62,434 bases of DNA from Herbiconiux oxytropis (GTDB lineage: Bacteria; Actinomycetota; Actinomycetes; Actinomycetales; Microbacteriaceae). Under the pieces are notes generated by a model. It worked only from the letters and a program-made list of their open reading frames with translations, searched no databases and was not told the DNA's origin. The position numbers and the translations under genes were made by a program. Of this stretch, positions 17,465 to 25,407 are shown piece after piece. The stretch spans positions 1-62,434 of the forward strand of contig NZ_JANLCK010000015.1 of NCBI RefSeq assembly GCF_024979315.1. The letters run 5' to 3'. How positions within the stretch are numbered: the first letter of the stretch is position 1; every line of letters begins with the position of its first letter.

Positions 17465-18426
17465 GCCGTGGGCTCCCCGGCAGAGGGATCCCAGGCCGAC
17501 ACCTCATCGAGCCGGGCCACCTCGTCGGCGGTGAGGTCGACGCGGCCCACGGCCACGAGGTCTGCCACCTGGCCCACGCGGCTCGCGCTCGCGATGGGGG
17601 CGGCGACGGTGGGCTTGGCCTTCAGCCAGGCGAGGGCCGTCGTGGCGATCGAGGCGTCGTGCGCACGGCCGATCTCCTCGAGCGCGTCGACGACGGCGAG
17701 GCCCTGCGGGCTCACGTACTTCGTGGCGGCCTTCGCGCGCACGGCGCCCTCGTGGTCGTCCTTCTCGCGGTACTTGCCGGTGAGGAATCCGCTCGCGAGC
17801 GCGTAGTACGGGATGAGCGAGAGCTGCTCGCGCTCGGCGAGCGGCGCCCAGTTCTCCTCCACGTCGTTCCGGTGCACGAGGTTGTAGTGCGGCTGCAGGG
17901 CCACGGGGCGGGCCCAGCCGTGCGCATCCGCGATCTCGAGGTAGCGCTCGATGGTCTCGATCGCGAAGTTGGAGAGGCCGATGTACCGCACCTTACCGGC
18001 CCGCACGAGCGTGTCGAAGGCCTCGGCGGTCTCCTCGAGGGGGGTCTCGGGGTCTTCGTAGTGGGCCCAGTAGAGGTCGATCCGGTCGGTCTGCAGGCGG
18101 GCGAGCGATGCGTCGGCGGCCGCGGCGATGTTCGCGGCGCCGAGGCCCGGGAACTCCGGATGCCGGGACACCTTCGTGGCGAGCACCGTGCTGTCGCGCG
18201 ACCCGCGGCTCGTGAACCACTCGCCGATGATGGTCTCGGACTCGCCGCCCTTGAGGCCGGGCACGCTCGCCATGTAGGTGTCGGCGGTGTCGATGAAGTC
18301 GCCGCCGCCCTCGGCGTGGGCATCGAGGATGGCGAGGGACTCCTCGCGGTCGGCGGTCCAGCCGAACACGTTGCCGCCGAGAGACAGGGGGAAGACGTCG
18401 AGGTCGCTGGTTCCGATCCGTGGCAT
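17461..18426 (-). CDS. aldo/keto reductase
   Basis: A 321-aa NADPH-dependent TIM-barrel oxidoreductase. It shows GTSDLDVFPLSLGGNVFGW at the start, DTADTY with the catalytic Asp/Tyr pair near 46-51, ATKVS with the catalytic Lys, and IGLSNF near 150. It is closest in style to the AKR11/YajO-like groups. The physiological substrate is unknown. It is the first gene of a two-gene unit with the phosphoesterase. Confidence 0.9.
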   Translation of the reverse strand: MPRIGTSDLDVFPLSLGGNVFGWTADREESLAILDAHAEGGGDFIDTADTYMASVPGLKGGESETIIGEWFTSRGSRDSTVLATKVSRHPEFPGLGAANIAAAADASLARLQTDRIDLYWAHYEDPETPLEETAEAFDTLVRAGKVRYIGLSNFAIETIERYLEIADAHGWARPVALQPHYNLVHRNDVEENWAPLAEREQLSLIPYYALASGFLTGKYREKDDHEGAVRAKAATKYVSPQGLAVVDALEEIGRAHDASIATTALAWLKAKPTVAAPIASASRVGQVADLVAVGRVDLTADEVARLDEVSAWDPSAGEPTA

Positions 18427-18432
18427 GCTCCG

Positions 18433-18438
18433 ACGTTA
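18433..18438 (-). promoter_or_regulatory. -10 element of the 18426 reductase gene
   Basis: Minus-strand TAACGT ends 6 bases before the ATG at 18426. Confidence 0.55.
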
Positions 18439-18521
18439 CTACTCCTTCCGCGCTCTGCTGAGGGGGGCGCGGGGGGCCGCGGAGGGCCGGGTGGCCGTTG
18501 CCGGGGCGGGCGGAGGGCTGG

Positions 18522-18527
18522 CACGAT
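18522..18527 (+). promoter_or_regulatory. -10-like element, decides PhzF start
   Basis: CACGAT ends 6 bases before the ATG at 18534. This favours that ATG over an in-frame GTG-type start at 18498. Confidence 0.45.
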
Positions 18528-18533
18528 GTGGCC

Positions 18534-19484
18534 ATGGACGACTCGACGACCGGCCGCAGCCCCGATCCGGATCGCGACCTCGACATCCGCCGCCTCTCCG
18601 CCTTCGCTGCCGAGCCCGGGGGCGGCAACCCCGCGGGTGTCGTGCTCGATGCGTCGGGGCTCTCGGACGAGCGGATGCTCGCCGTGGCCGCCGAGGTCGG
18701 CTTCTCGGAGACGGCCTTCGTGACCGAGCCGGCGATCGACGGCGATCCGCGGCACGTGCGGGTGCGCTACTTCTCGCCGGATGCCGAGGTGCCGTTCTGC
18801 GGGCACGCGACGATCGCGACGTCGGTGCTGCTCGCGGCCGACCGCGGGGTCGGCGCGTTCGTGCTCGAGACCGAGGTGGGGGCCATCGCGGTGACGACGG
18901 CCCCGGGGGAGGCGTCGGGAGGTTCGGCCGGTGCCGCCTCCAGGGCGGCCTCGGGTCTCGTGGCGTCGTTCGTGAGCGTCGAGCCGTCGGTGCGGATGCT
19001 GCCGGCGGGCGTCGAGGAGCGCCTCCTCGGGCTGCTCGGGCTCACGGCGGCGGATCTCGACCCCCGCTGGCCGGTGCGGGAGGCGTTCGCCGGCAACCGG
19101 CATCCCGTGGTGCCGCTCGCCTCCGAGGCCGTGTTCGATGCCTTCGCGTTCGACCCGGGGGCCGTGCGCGCGCTGATGGACGAGCAGGGCTGGAAGGGCA
19201 CGGTGACGGTCGTGCTGCTCCCGGCCGCGGCGGGGCCCGGTGCGGGGTCGCTCGAGGTCGAGGCGCGCAACCTGTTCCCGGTCGGGGACATCACGGAGGA
19301 TCCCGCGACGGGATCGGCGGCCGCCTCGCTCGGCGGGTACCTGCGCGAGCTCGGGGCGGTGCGGGCGCCGGCACGCGTGCTCGTGCACCAGGGGCGGCAC
19401 GTCGGCCGGCCGAGCGTGCTCGCGGTGGAGGTGCCGGAGACCGGCGGGATCGCGGTGGGCGGCGGCGCCGATCCGCTGGACTGA
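18534..19484 (+). CDS. PhzF-family isomerase/epimerase-like protein
   Basis: A 316-aa protein of the PhzF/diaminopimelate-epimerase-like fold. It has NPAGVVLDA near 31-39, the conserved active-site Glu in GFSETAFV near 61, RYFSPDAEVPFCGHATIATS near 83-102, and the C-terminal GDITEDPATGSAAASLGGYL. PhzF itself isomerises DHHA in phenazine synthesis, but no other phenazine gene is here, so a different substrate is likely. It is followed by the tipA-type gene on the same strand with its own promoter. Confidence 0.9.
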   Translation: MDDSTTGRSPDPDRDLDIRRLSAFAAEPGGGNPAGVVLDASGLSDERMLAVAAEVGFSETAFVTEPAIDGDPRHVRVRYFSPDAEVPFCGHATIATSVLLAADRGVGAFVLETEVGAIAVTTAPGEASGGSAGAASRAASGLVASFVSVEPSVRMLPAGVEERLLGLLGLTAADLDPRWPVREAFAGNRHPVVPLASEAVFDAFAFDPGAVRALMDEQGWKGTVTVVLLPAAAGPGAGSLEVEARNLFPVGDITEDPATGSAAASLGGYLRELGAVRAPARVLVHQGRHVGRPSVLAVEVPETGGIAVGGGADPLD

Positions 19485-19499
19485 TCTTCTTCTCTCCTC

Positions 19500-19530
19500 T
19501 TGACCTTGACGCTGCGTCAACTCGTAGCGT
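19500..19530 (+). promoter_or_regulatory. MerR-type promoter with operator in a 19-bp spacer
   Basis: -35 TTGACC (19500-19505) and -10 TAGCGT (19525-19530) are 19 bases apart. The spacer is filled by the perfect palindrome TTGACGC-T-GCGTCAA (19506-19520). Overlong 19-20 base spacers with a centred dyad are the hallmark of MerR-activated promoters. The start codon follows 7 bases after the -10. Confidence 0.85.
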
Positions 19531-19537
19531 GGGTGCC

Positions 19538-20320
19538 ATGACCGAATGGAGCATCCAGGAGCTCGCCCGGCACGCCGGGGTGACGAGCCGCACCCTGCGG
19601 CACTACGACGCCGTGGGGCTCGTGCCGCCGTCGAGGGTGGGCTCGAACGGCTACCGCTACTACGACGCCTCGGCGCTCGTGCGGCTGCAGCGTGTGCTGC
19701 TGCTGCGCGGGCTCGGACTCGGGCTGCCCGCGATCGCCTCGGTGCTCGAGGGATCGGAGCCGCCCGTCGTCGCGCTCGAGCGCCACCTGGAGCTCCTGTC
19801 GGCCGAGCACGACCGCCTGGCTCGCCAGCGCGCCTCCGTGCGCCGCACCATCGACACCCTGAGAGAAGGAGGACAGCTCATGCCCGCGACCATGTTCGAC
19901 GGCTTCGACCACACCCGGCACGAGGCGGAGGTGACGGAGCGCTGGGGCGCTGCGGCCTATGCCGAGGGCGACGCGTGGTGGAAGTCCCTGGGCCAGGACG
20001 GCCGGAGGACATTCACCGAGCGTCTCGCCGCCCTCAACGCCGACTGGCAGGCGGCGGCCGCCGCCCCCGACGCGGACCCCGCCGGCCCGGCCGCCCAGGA
20101 GCTCGCCCGCCGCCACCTCGAGTGGCTCGCCTCGGTGCCGGGAGCACCCGGCACGCCCGGCGCGGCCGAAGCCGGCCCGCAGGCCTTCGCCGCCTACGCC
20201 CGAGGCCTCGCCGACCTCTACGCTGCCGACCCCCGCTTCGCCGCCCACTACGGCGGCACCGCCGGCGCGGCCTTCGTCCGCGACGCCCTCCACGGCCATC
20301 TCGACGTCAAGGAGGCGTAA
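19538..20320 (+). CDS. tipA: TipA-type MerR-family regulator, long form
   Basis: A 260-aa regulator. The N-terminal MerR helix-turn-helix (about 3-72) starts MTEWSIQELARHAGVTSRTL and is followed by a coiled-coil helix (about 80-113) and a C-terminal TipAS antibiotic-recognition domain (about 115-258) beginning MPATMFDGFD. In Streptomyces TipAL this domain traps thiopeptides and activates its own gene. Here the gene has a textbook MerR promoter with an operator in the spacer, so autoregulation is likely. An internal ribosome-binding site can also give a short form. Inducer identity is inference. Confidence 0.9.
   Translation: MTEWSIQELARHAGVTSRTLRHYDAVGLVPPSRVGSNGYRYYDASALVRLQRVLLLRGLGLGLPAIASVLEGSEPPVVALERHLELLSAEHDRLARQRASVRRTIDTLREGGQLMPATMFDGFDHTRHEAEVTERWGAAAYAEGDAWWKSLGQDGRRTFTERLAALNADWQAAAAAPDADPAGPAAQELARRHLEWLASVPGAPGTPGAAEAGPQAFAAYARGLADLYAADPRFAAHYGGTAGAAFVRDALHGHLDVKEA
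19866..19872 (+). promoter_or_regulatory. internal ribosome-binding site for TipAS-like short form
   Basis: AAGGAGG within the coding region, 7 bases before an in-frame ATG at 19880, exactly at the boundary between the coiled coil and the ligand-binding domain. Confidence 0.7.
19880..20320 (+). CDS. TipAS-like short form (alternative in-frame start)
   Basis: A predicted 146-aa product starting at Met115 of the long form and consisting of the ligand-binding domain alone. Streptomyces tipA also yields a separate ~144-aa TipAS from an internal start, which sequesters drug. The length and a near-consensus internal AAGGAGG support the same arrangement here. That the short form is made is inferred. 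Confidence 0.6.
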   Translation: MPATMFDGFDHTRHEAEVTERWGAAAYAEGDAWWKSLGQDGRRTFTERLAALNADWQAAAAAPDADPAGPAAQELARRHLEWLASVPGAPGTPGAAEAGPQAFAAYARGLADLYAADPRFAAHYGGTAGAAFVRDALHGHLDVKEA

Positions 20321-20332
20321 CGGTCGACATGA

Positions 20333-20366
20333 GCGACACCGGGCGCCTATACGGGGTCGGTGTCGC
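20333..20366 (+). terminator. tipA terminator hairpin
   Basis: GCGACACCG (20333-20341) and CGGTGTCGC (20358-20366) form a perfect 9-bp stem with a 16-base loop, 12 bases past the tipA stop. Confidence 0.55.
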
Positions 20367-20394
20367 GCATTTCCGCCGTTATACCGGACCCCCG

Positions 20395-20916
20395 TCAGCG
20401 GAGGGACTTGCGCATCTCGATCTCGCGCTGGGTGGGGTCGAGGGCGTAGGGGGAGGTGCGGCCCGTCTCCACGAAGCCGCGCTTGCGGTAGGCGGCGCGG
20501 GCGCGGGGGTTGTGCTCGTGCACCTCGAGGGTGAGCGTGTCGCCGCGGGTGGCCGCCCAGGCCTCGATGCGGTCCAGGAGCGCGTCGGTGACTCCCGCCG
20601 GGCCGCGGTGCGAGGGGGCCACATAGACGCCGAAGAGGTGGGCGCCCGAGGCGCCGGCCGGCACCTTCGACATCATCGTGGCCACCCACCGCCCGGCCGC
20701 GGAGCCCTCATCGACGATGGCGACCACCGTGATCGACTCCTCCGAGGAGCCGCCGCGCGCCCAGGCACGCCACTCGGCCTCCGAGCGGCGCTCGCCGTGC
20801 CCGAGGGTCTCGAGGTAGGCCAGCGGGGTGTCGGCGAGCATCTCGAGCCGCAGCGCCCGCACCTCGCGCCAGTCCTCCTCCGTGGTGCGTCGCACCACGA
20901 ACCCCTGCCCCTGCAT
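20395..20916 (-). CDS. GNAT-family N-acetyltransferase
   Basis: A 173-aa acetyl-CoA-dependent acetyltransferase. It has the N-terminal VVRRTTEEDWREVRALRLEML pattern, the acetyl-CoA loop in VAPSHRGPAGVTDALLDRI near 98-116, and ARAAYRKRGFVETGR near the end. The acceptor may be a small molecule, peptide or protein N terminus and cannot be read. It is convergent with the tipA gene. Confidence 0.88.
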   Translation of the reverse strand: MQGQGFVVRRTTEEDWREVRALRLEMLADTPLAYLETLGHGERRSEAEWRAWARGGSSEESITVVAIVDEGSAAGRWVATMMSKVPAGASGAHLFGVYVAPSHRGPAGVTDALLDRIEAWAATRGDTLTLEVHEHNPRARAAYRKRGFVETGRTSPYALDPTQREIEMRKSLR

Positions 20917-20922
20917 CCTCAG

Positions 20923-20928
20923 ACCCTA
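20923..20928 (-). promoter_or_regulatory. -10 element of the 20916 GNAT gene
   Basis: Minus-strand TAGGGT ends 6 bases before the ATG at 20916. Confidence 0.6.
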
Positions 20929-20942
20929 CCCACCTCGACCCT

Positions 20943-21006
20943 CCGCCGAAACGTCACTTCTCACGCCACCCGCGGTGCGGATGTGTGGAAAGTGACGTCT
21001 CGGCAG
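20943..21006. terminator. 22-bp imperfect hairpin (family A, copy 2)
   Basis: Arms 20943-20964 and 20985-21006 pair at 18 of 22 positions around a 20-base loop. The right arm carries GTGGAAAGTGACG as in the 15541 element. It lies 6 bases past the end of the sugar operon 1 kinase and upstream of the GNAT gene on the minus strand, so it may end the operon. Confidence 0.65.
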
Positions 21007-21012
21007 ATGGGG

Positions 21013-21738
21013 CTAGAGCATTGCGCCCGTGATGCCCGAGATGAGGAGGTCGGCGCGGGGGGCCGTCGACTCGATGAGGAGGGCGTTCCTGCCGTCGACG
21101 GTCTCGGCCCAGGCGAGGGCGGCCTCGGGGGTGCGACCGCCGATCTCGTGCCGCACGACGAGGCGGGAGACCCGCACCTCGTCCGGGGTCTCGCAGAACC
21201 AGGACTCCGAGAGCAGGCCCTTCACGAGCGCCCACGGCCCGTCGTCGACGAGCAGGTAGTTGCCCTCCACGACCACGAGCTGCGTGGCCGGCTCGACCGC
21301 CATCTCGCCCGCGATCGGCTCCTCGATGGCACGGTCGAAGCTCGGCGCGTAGACCGTGTGATCGGTCTCGGCCACCAGCCGGCGGAGCAGCGCCACGAAG
21401 CCCCAGCCGTCGAACGTGTCGAGGGCGCCCTTGCGGTCGGCCCGGCCGAGACGCCGGAGGGTCGACTCGGCGAGGTGGTAGCCGTCCATCGGCACGTGCG
21501 CGGCGAACGGGGCGCCGGGCCCGCCGGCGGCGGCACTCAGCTCGTTCACCCGCGCGGCCAGCTGGCTGGCCAGGGTGGTCTTGCCGGCCCCGGGCGATCC
21601 GGCGATGCCCAGGATGACCCGCTGCCCCGGCCGCACGAGCCCGAGCGCCCGCTCCGCGAGCTCGTCGAGCCCCGCGATGGACGGCTCAGCACGACCGGCG
21701 GGCACCGCCGTGCGCGGTTCGGATTCAGACCGCGGCAC
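21013..21738 (-). CDS. FrcK-like P-loop sugar/nucleoside kinase
   Basis: A 241-aa kinase of the uridine-kinase-like family that includes the fructose-locus kinase FrcK. The Walker A is GSPGAGKTT at residues 47-55, PMDGYHLAE follows near 82-90, and a lid/Walker B region is VVVEGNYLLV. As last gene of sugar system 1 it probably phosphorylates the epimerised sugar. The GTG start lies inside the end of the upstream epimerase gene (14-base overlap), with GAGGGA 4 bases ahead. Substrate identity is inferred. Confidence 0.82.
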   Translation of the reverse strand: MPRSESEPRTAVPAGRAEPSIAGLDELAERALGLVRPGQRVILGIAGSPGAGKTTLASQLAARVNELSAAAGGPGAPFAAHVPMDGYHLAESTLRRLGRADRKGALDTFDGWGFVALLRRLVAETDHTVYAPSFDRAIEEPIAGEMAVEPATQLVVVEGNYLLVDDGPWALVKGLLSESWFCETPDEVRVSRLVVRHEIGGRTPEAALAWAETVDGRNALLIESTAPRADLLISGITGAML

Positions 21739-22594
21739 GGGTTCCCTCGATGATGTTCGAGAGGTAGCGGTGCGAGTGCGCCGCGAGCGCCGGGCCGTCG
21801 TTCCAGAGGTTCCGCCAGATGGCGAGGTCGTTCGAGAGCGTGGGCGACACCACGGCCGACGAGAACGACTCGAACGTGATCGGGCCGTCGTAGGAGATGT
21901 CGGCGAGGGCGTGGAAGAACGCGCCGAAGTCGAGGTGCCCCGAGCCGAGGTAGCCGCGGTGGTTCTCGCCGATGTGCACGTAGCCGAGGCGGTCGCCCAC
22001 GAGGTGCACGGGCCGCACGAGGTCGTCCTCCTCGATGTTCATGTGGTACGTGTCGAGGTGGATGAGCACGTTGTCGTGACCGATGTCGTCGGCCAGGCGC
22101 AGCGCATCCGCCGCCGTGTTGATGACGTTGGTCTCGTAGCGGTTGCAGATCTCGAGCCCGAGTGTCATGCCGAGGCCCTGGGCCTCGACGGCGAGGTCCT
22201 TGAGGGTCGACACCACGTTGGCGCGCCCGGCGGCCGAGAGGGCGTGACCGTACTTGCCGAGCGCCGAGTAGAGGGCGCCGGTGAAGTGGGTGCCGCCGAG
22301 CCCGTGCGTGATCTGCAGCGAGTCGTGCAGCAGCGTCGCGCCCTTCGCGACGACCTCCGGGTCGTCCGAGGAGACGTCGGCGGCGAAGGCGAGCCCGCGC
22401 GAGGTGACGATGCCGAGGCCGGCGGCGTCGAGCGCGGCACGGGCCGCGGGCACGTCGAGGTTCGCGGCATCGTGCAGCGAGAGCTCGAGCAGGTCGAAGC
22501 CGGCCTTCTTGGTCTCGCCGATGATGTAGTCGACCTCGGCGGGCGTGGTGCCGCCGGAGAAGACGAGGGCGTGGACTCCGAGCTTGTTGGTCAT
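21725..22594 (-). CDS. ketose 3-epimerase B (D-tagatose/D-psicose 3-epimerase family)
   Basis: A 289-aa TIM-barrel epimerase. All family active-site residues are present: metal ligands Glu148, Asp181, His207 and Glu242, and substrate residues Glu154, His184 and Arg213. Each is exactly four less than its equivalent in Pseudomonas cichorii D-tagatose 3-epimerase (152, 185, 211, 246, 158, 188, 217). It should interconvert ketoses at C3 with a divalent metal. It lies 10 bases after a paralog of the same family. AAGGA precedes the ATG by 6 bases. Confidence 0.88.
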   Translation of the reverse strand: MTNKLGVHALVFSGGTTPAEVDYIIGETKKAGFDLLELSLHDAANLDVPAARAALDAAGLGIVTSRGLAFAADVSSDDPEVVAKGATLLHDSLQITHGLGGTHFTGALYSALGKYGHALSAAGRANVVSTLKDLAVEAQGLGMTLGLEICNRYETNVINTAADALRLADDIGHDNVLIHLDTYHMNIEEDDLVRPVHLVGDRLGYVHIGENHRGYLGSGHLDFGAFFHALADISYDGPITFESFSSAVVSPTLSNDLAIWRNLWNDGPALAAHSHRYLSNIIEGTRAAV

Positions 22595-22604
22595 GTCAGT
22601 TCCT

Positions 22605-23540
22605 TCAGGTGGTGGTGGTGAGAAGAGCGGATGCGGCCAGCTGGTCGCGCAGGAACGCGTGGGCCGAGTGGGTGAGGGCGACGGGGTCGGTCCAGAGCGT
22701 GCGCCAGGCGCCGATCTCGTCGCGGGTGGCCGGTGAGACGATCGCCGGTGAGAACGACTCGAACGTGAGCGGGCCCCGGTAGCCGGAGCCGGCGAGGGCC
22801 GCGAACAGCCCCGCCCAGTCGAGCGAGCCGGTGCCGATCTGCCCGCGGTGGCTCTCGGAGACGTGCAGGTAGCCGAGCAGCGGGCCCGCATCCTGCACGG
22901 CCGCCGCGAGCGAGAGCTCCTCGGTGTTGGCGTGGTAGGTGTCGATGTGCAGCAGCACGTTGTCGACGCCGCGCTGCTCGAGCTCGTCGATGAACGCCGC
23001 GGTCTGGGCCGCCGTATTCAGCAGGTTGCTCTCGTAGCGGTTGACGTACTCGAGCCCGATCCGCACGTCGGCGTCGCGCGCCGCTCCCGCCACCCGGGCG
23101 AGCACGGCGAGCGAGTTCTCCCGGGAGGCGGAAGTGGCCGGATGCGCGTACTTGGTCATCGCCGAATAGGTCACGCCTCCGACGTAGTTCGCGCCGATCG
23201 CGCTCGCGAACTCGACCGCGGCGTTCAGCCGGCGCTCGCCGCGTGCCGAGATCACCGGATCGGCCGTGTTGATGTCGCTCGCGGTGTCGAGGGCGAGCGA
23301 CACGACGGCGTCGAGGCCAGTGTCCTCCAGCAGCGCGCGGGTGAGCGCGATGTCGGCGGCGCCCGCCGCATCCGGAACCGGGATCTCGATCAGTTCGAAA
23401 CCCGCCGCCGCACTGCCCTCGATGGCCGTGCGGGCCGAGGCCGGCCGCCAGTCGCGCACCCACAGCCCCGCGTGCACGCCGAGCGGCACGGCCGAGGTGG
23501 CCGCCGCCCGCCGGAACGGGATGCGGAGGTCGAACGCCAC
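22605..23540 (-). CDS. ketose 3-epimerase A (same family as its neighbour)
   Basis: A 311-aa TIM-barrel protein paralogous to the next gene, with a 16-residue N-terminal extension rich in Arg/Ala. It keeps metal ligands Glu164, Asp200, His226 and Glu261 and substrate residues Glu170, His203 and Arg232. The region before the barrel centre differs (WVRDWRPASA instead of FSGGTTPAEV), which suggests a different substrate. The GTG start is 2 bases after the ATPase stop, so it is coupled. The two enzymes might work in sequence or as a heteromer. Confidence 0.86.
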   Translation of the reverse strand: MAFDLRIPFRRAAATSAVPLGVHAGLWVRDWRPASARTAIEGSAAAGFELIEIPVPDAAGAADIALTRALLEDTGLDAVVSLALDTASDINTADPVISARGERRLNAAVEFASAIGANYVGGVTYSAMTKYAHPATSASRENSLAVLARVAGAARDADVRIGLEYVNRYESNLLNTAAQTAAFIDELEQRGVDNVLLHIDTYHANTEELSLAAAVQDAGPLLGYLHVSESHRGQIGTGSLDWAGLFAALAGSGYRGPLTFESFSPAIVSPATRDEIGAWRTLWTDPVALTHSAHAFLRDQLAASALLTTTT

Positions 23541-23542
23541 GG

Positions 23543-24343
23543 TCAGGCCGCCTTGGCGCCCGTGATGAGCGAGACGAGCTCGTCGCCGTCGGTCTCGAGG
23601 GTGCGGCGCTCAGCCACGGCCGTGCCGGCGCGCATGACCCACACGTGGTCGGAGAGGCGCATCACCTGGTCGAAGTTGTGGCTGATCAGGAGCACGGCCA
23701 CGCCCGAGTCACGGAGGGTGTTGATGACGCCCTCCACGCGAGCGGTCTCCTGCACGCCGAGGGCTGCGGTCGGCTCGTCCATGATGACGATCTTCGAGCC
23801 CCAGCCGGCGGCGCGCGCGATGGCGACGGCCTGGCGCTGACCACCGGAGAGGCGGCGCACCTTGCTCGTGACCGGGGGCACGTTGACGGCGAGGTTCTTC
23901 AGCAGATCGCCCGCCGTGCTCTTCATGAGCTTGCGGTCGAGGGTGCGGAAGGGGCCGAGGCCGTGCGTCTTCTCCCGGCCGAGGAAGAAGTTCTGCCACA
24001 CGGACAGATCCTCCACGAGGGCCAGGTTCTGGTGCACAGTCTCGATGCCGCGCTCGCGGGCGGCGTTCGGCGTCTCGAACGTCACGTCGTCGCCGTCGAG
24101 CCAGATCGTGCCGGAGTCGGGGCGGTGGATGCCGGAGAGGCAGCGCACCATCGTGGACTTGCCGGCGCCGTTGTCGCCGATCAGGGCCGTGATCTCGCCC
24201 CGTCGCATGGTCATCGACGCGCCCTTCAGGGCGTGCACGCCGCCGAACGACTTCTTGATGTCGGTGGCCTTGAGGATGAAGTCGCGGGCCGGCGTGGTGC
24301 CGGTGTGCGGGGCCGCGGGAACGAAGTTGTAGTTGTCGGTCAT
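23543..24343 (-). CDS. sugar ABC transporter ATPase, single domain (FrcA-like)
   Basis: A 266-aa ATPase with one nucleotide-binding domain: Walker A GDNGAGKST near 56-64, signature RLSGGQRQAVAIARA, Walker B VIMDEPTAALG and a switch His in ISHNFD. One-domain form is typical of FrcA; RbsA/MglA types have two. It should dimerise on two copies of the permease. The ATG overlaps the permease stop (ATGA). Confidence 0.92.
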   Translation of the reverse strand: MTDNYNFVPAAPHTGTTPARDFILKATDIKKSFGGVHALKGASMTMRRGEITALIGDNGAGKSTMVRCLSGIHRPDSGTIWLDGDDVTFETPNAARERGIETVHQNLALVEDLSVWQNFFLGREKTHGLGPFRTLDRKLMKSTAGDLLKNLAVNVPPVTSKVRRLSGGQRQAVAIARAAGWGSKIVIMDEPTAALGVQETARVEGVINTLRDSGVAVLLISHNFDQVMRLSDHVWVMRAGTAVAERRTLETDGDELVSLITGAKAA

Positions 24344-25329
24344 TTCTTCTGGAACCTCGTGAGTAGGGCGGCCAGGACCACGACGAGTCCGACGGCGAGC
24401 GGCTGGTAGAACTGCGAGACGCCGAGCAGCGTCAGGCCGTTGGTGAGGGCGGTGAGCAGCAGCGCACCGATCACGGGGCCGACGATCTTCGCCTTGCCAC
24501 CCGTGAGGCTCACGCCGCCGAGCACGACCGCGGCGATCGAGTTGAGGAGGTACTGGGTGTTGATCGCGGGCTCCGCGGCGCCCACCCGGGCCACCAGAAG
24601 GAGAGCCGCGACGCCGGCGAGCGCGGCCGAGATGAGGTACACGGCCATCCGGATCTTCGTGGCGCTGATGCCGTTGGCCACGGCGCTCTCCTCGTTGCCG
24701 CCGACCGCCTGCACGTGCAGGCCGAAGCGGGTGCGGAACATGAAGAACCAGGCGCCGACGGCGATGATCGCGGCGAGGATGATGGGGTAGCCGAAGATGC
24801 CGAGCGAGCCCGAGGTGAGGGTGAGCAGCTCGGGGCTGTTGACCGAGATCGGCTTGCCGTTGGAGACGATCAGCGCGAGACCCGTGGCGACCGAGAGGGT
24901 ACCGAGGGTGGCGATGAAGTCGGTCACCTTGCCCTTGGCTATCAGGAGTCCGTTGATCAGGCCGATCAGCATGGCCGCCACGATCGCGATGAGCGCCGAG
25001 AGCCAGAAGCCCGCGCCGTTGGAGAAGGCGAGCCCGAAGCCGATGGCGCCGAAGGTCATGGTGGCCGAGATCGAGAGGTCGATGCCGCCGGTGGTGATGA
25101 CGAAGGCCTGGCCGATGGCGAGGATCACGAGGATCGCGGCTGCGACGAGCATCGCCTTGATGTTGCCGAGGGTGAGGAAGGTGGGGGAGAGGATCGAGAA
25201 GACGATCACGAGGACGACGAGGCCGATGGGGGCGGCGTTCTCGGCCCAGAAGCTGAGCTGCTTCGTCTCGGCGGTGATGGCCTTCAGGCGGGAGGGCCTG
25301 GCCTGTTCCGTTGTTGTCATGGAGGTCAC
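24340..25329 (-). CDS. sugar ABC transporter permease (FrcC/RbsC-like)
   Basis: A 329-aa permease of the ribose/fructose family with about ten membrane segments. It shows QAFVITTGGIDLSISATM near 74-91, the VGGNEESAVANGI coupling loop near 212 and AAVVLGGVSLTGG near 271. The start is GTG at 25329, or an ATG nine bases later; neither has a clear ribosome-binding site. It follows the binding-protein gene across a 78-base gap that contains a strong hairpin. Confidence 0.92.
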   Translation of the reverse strand: MTSMTTTEQARPSRLKAITAETKQLSFWAENAAPIGLVVLVIVFSILSPTFLTLGNIKAMLVAAAILVILAIGQAFVITTGGIDLSISATMTFGAIGFGLAFSNGAGFWLSALIAIVAAMLIGLINGLLIAKGKVTDFIATLGTLSVATGLALIVSNGKPISVNSPELLTLTSGSLGIFGYPIILAAIIAVGAWFFMFRTRFGLHVQAVGGNEESAVANGISATKIRMAVYLISAALAGVAALLLVARVGAAEPAINTQYLLNSIAAVVLGGVSLTGGKAKIVGPVIGALLLTALTNGLTLLGVSQFYQPLAVGLVVVLAALLTRFQKK

Positions 25330-25363
25330 GTTTCTGGGTTGCTCGCGATCGGGGGGCGGATGG

Positions 25364-25400
25364 GTCGTGAGGGGAGGGGCGGGGCCCCGCCCCTCACGAC
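25364..25400 (-). terminator. 17-bp hairpin after binding-protein gene 1 (attenuator)
   Basis: 25364-25380 pairs with 25384-25400 with one mismatch around a 3-base loop, a very stable GC-rich stem without a U tract. It is inside the operon, between the binding protein and permease, where partial termination or mRNA protection would give excess binding protein. Confidence 0.75.
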
Positions 25401-25407
25401 GGTGCTG

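Noticed and set aside
18534-19484. Phenazine biosynthesis cluster
   Set aside because: Only a PhzF-family protein is present, with no phzB, phzD, phzE or phzG; PhzF homologs are widespread without phenazines.
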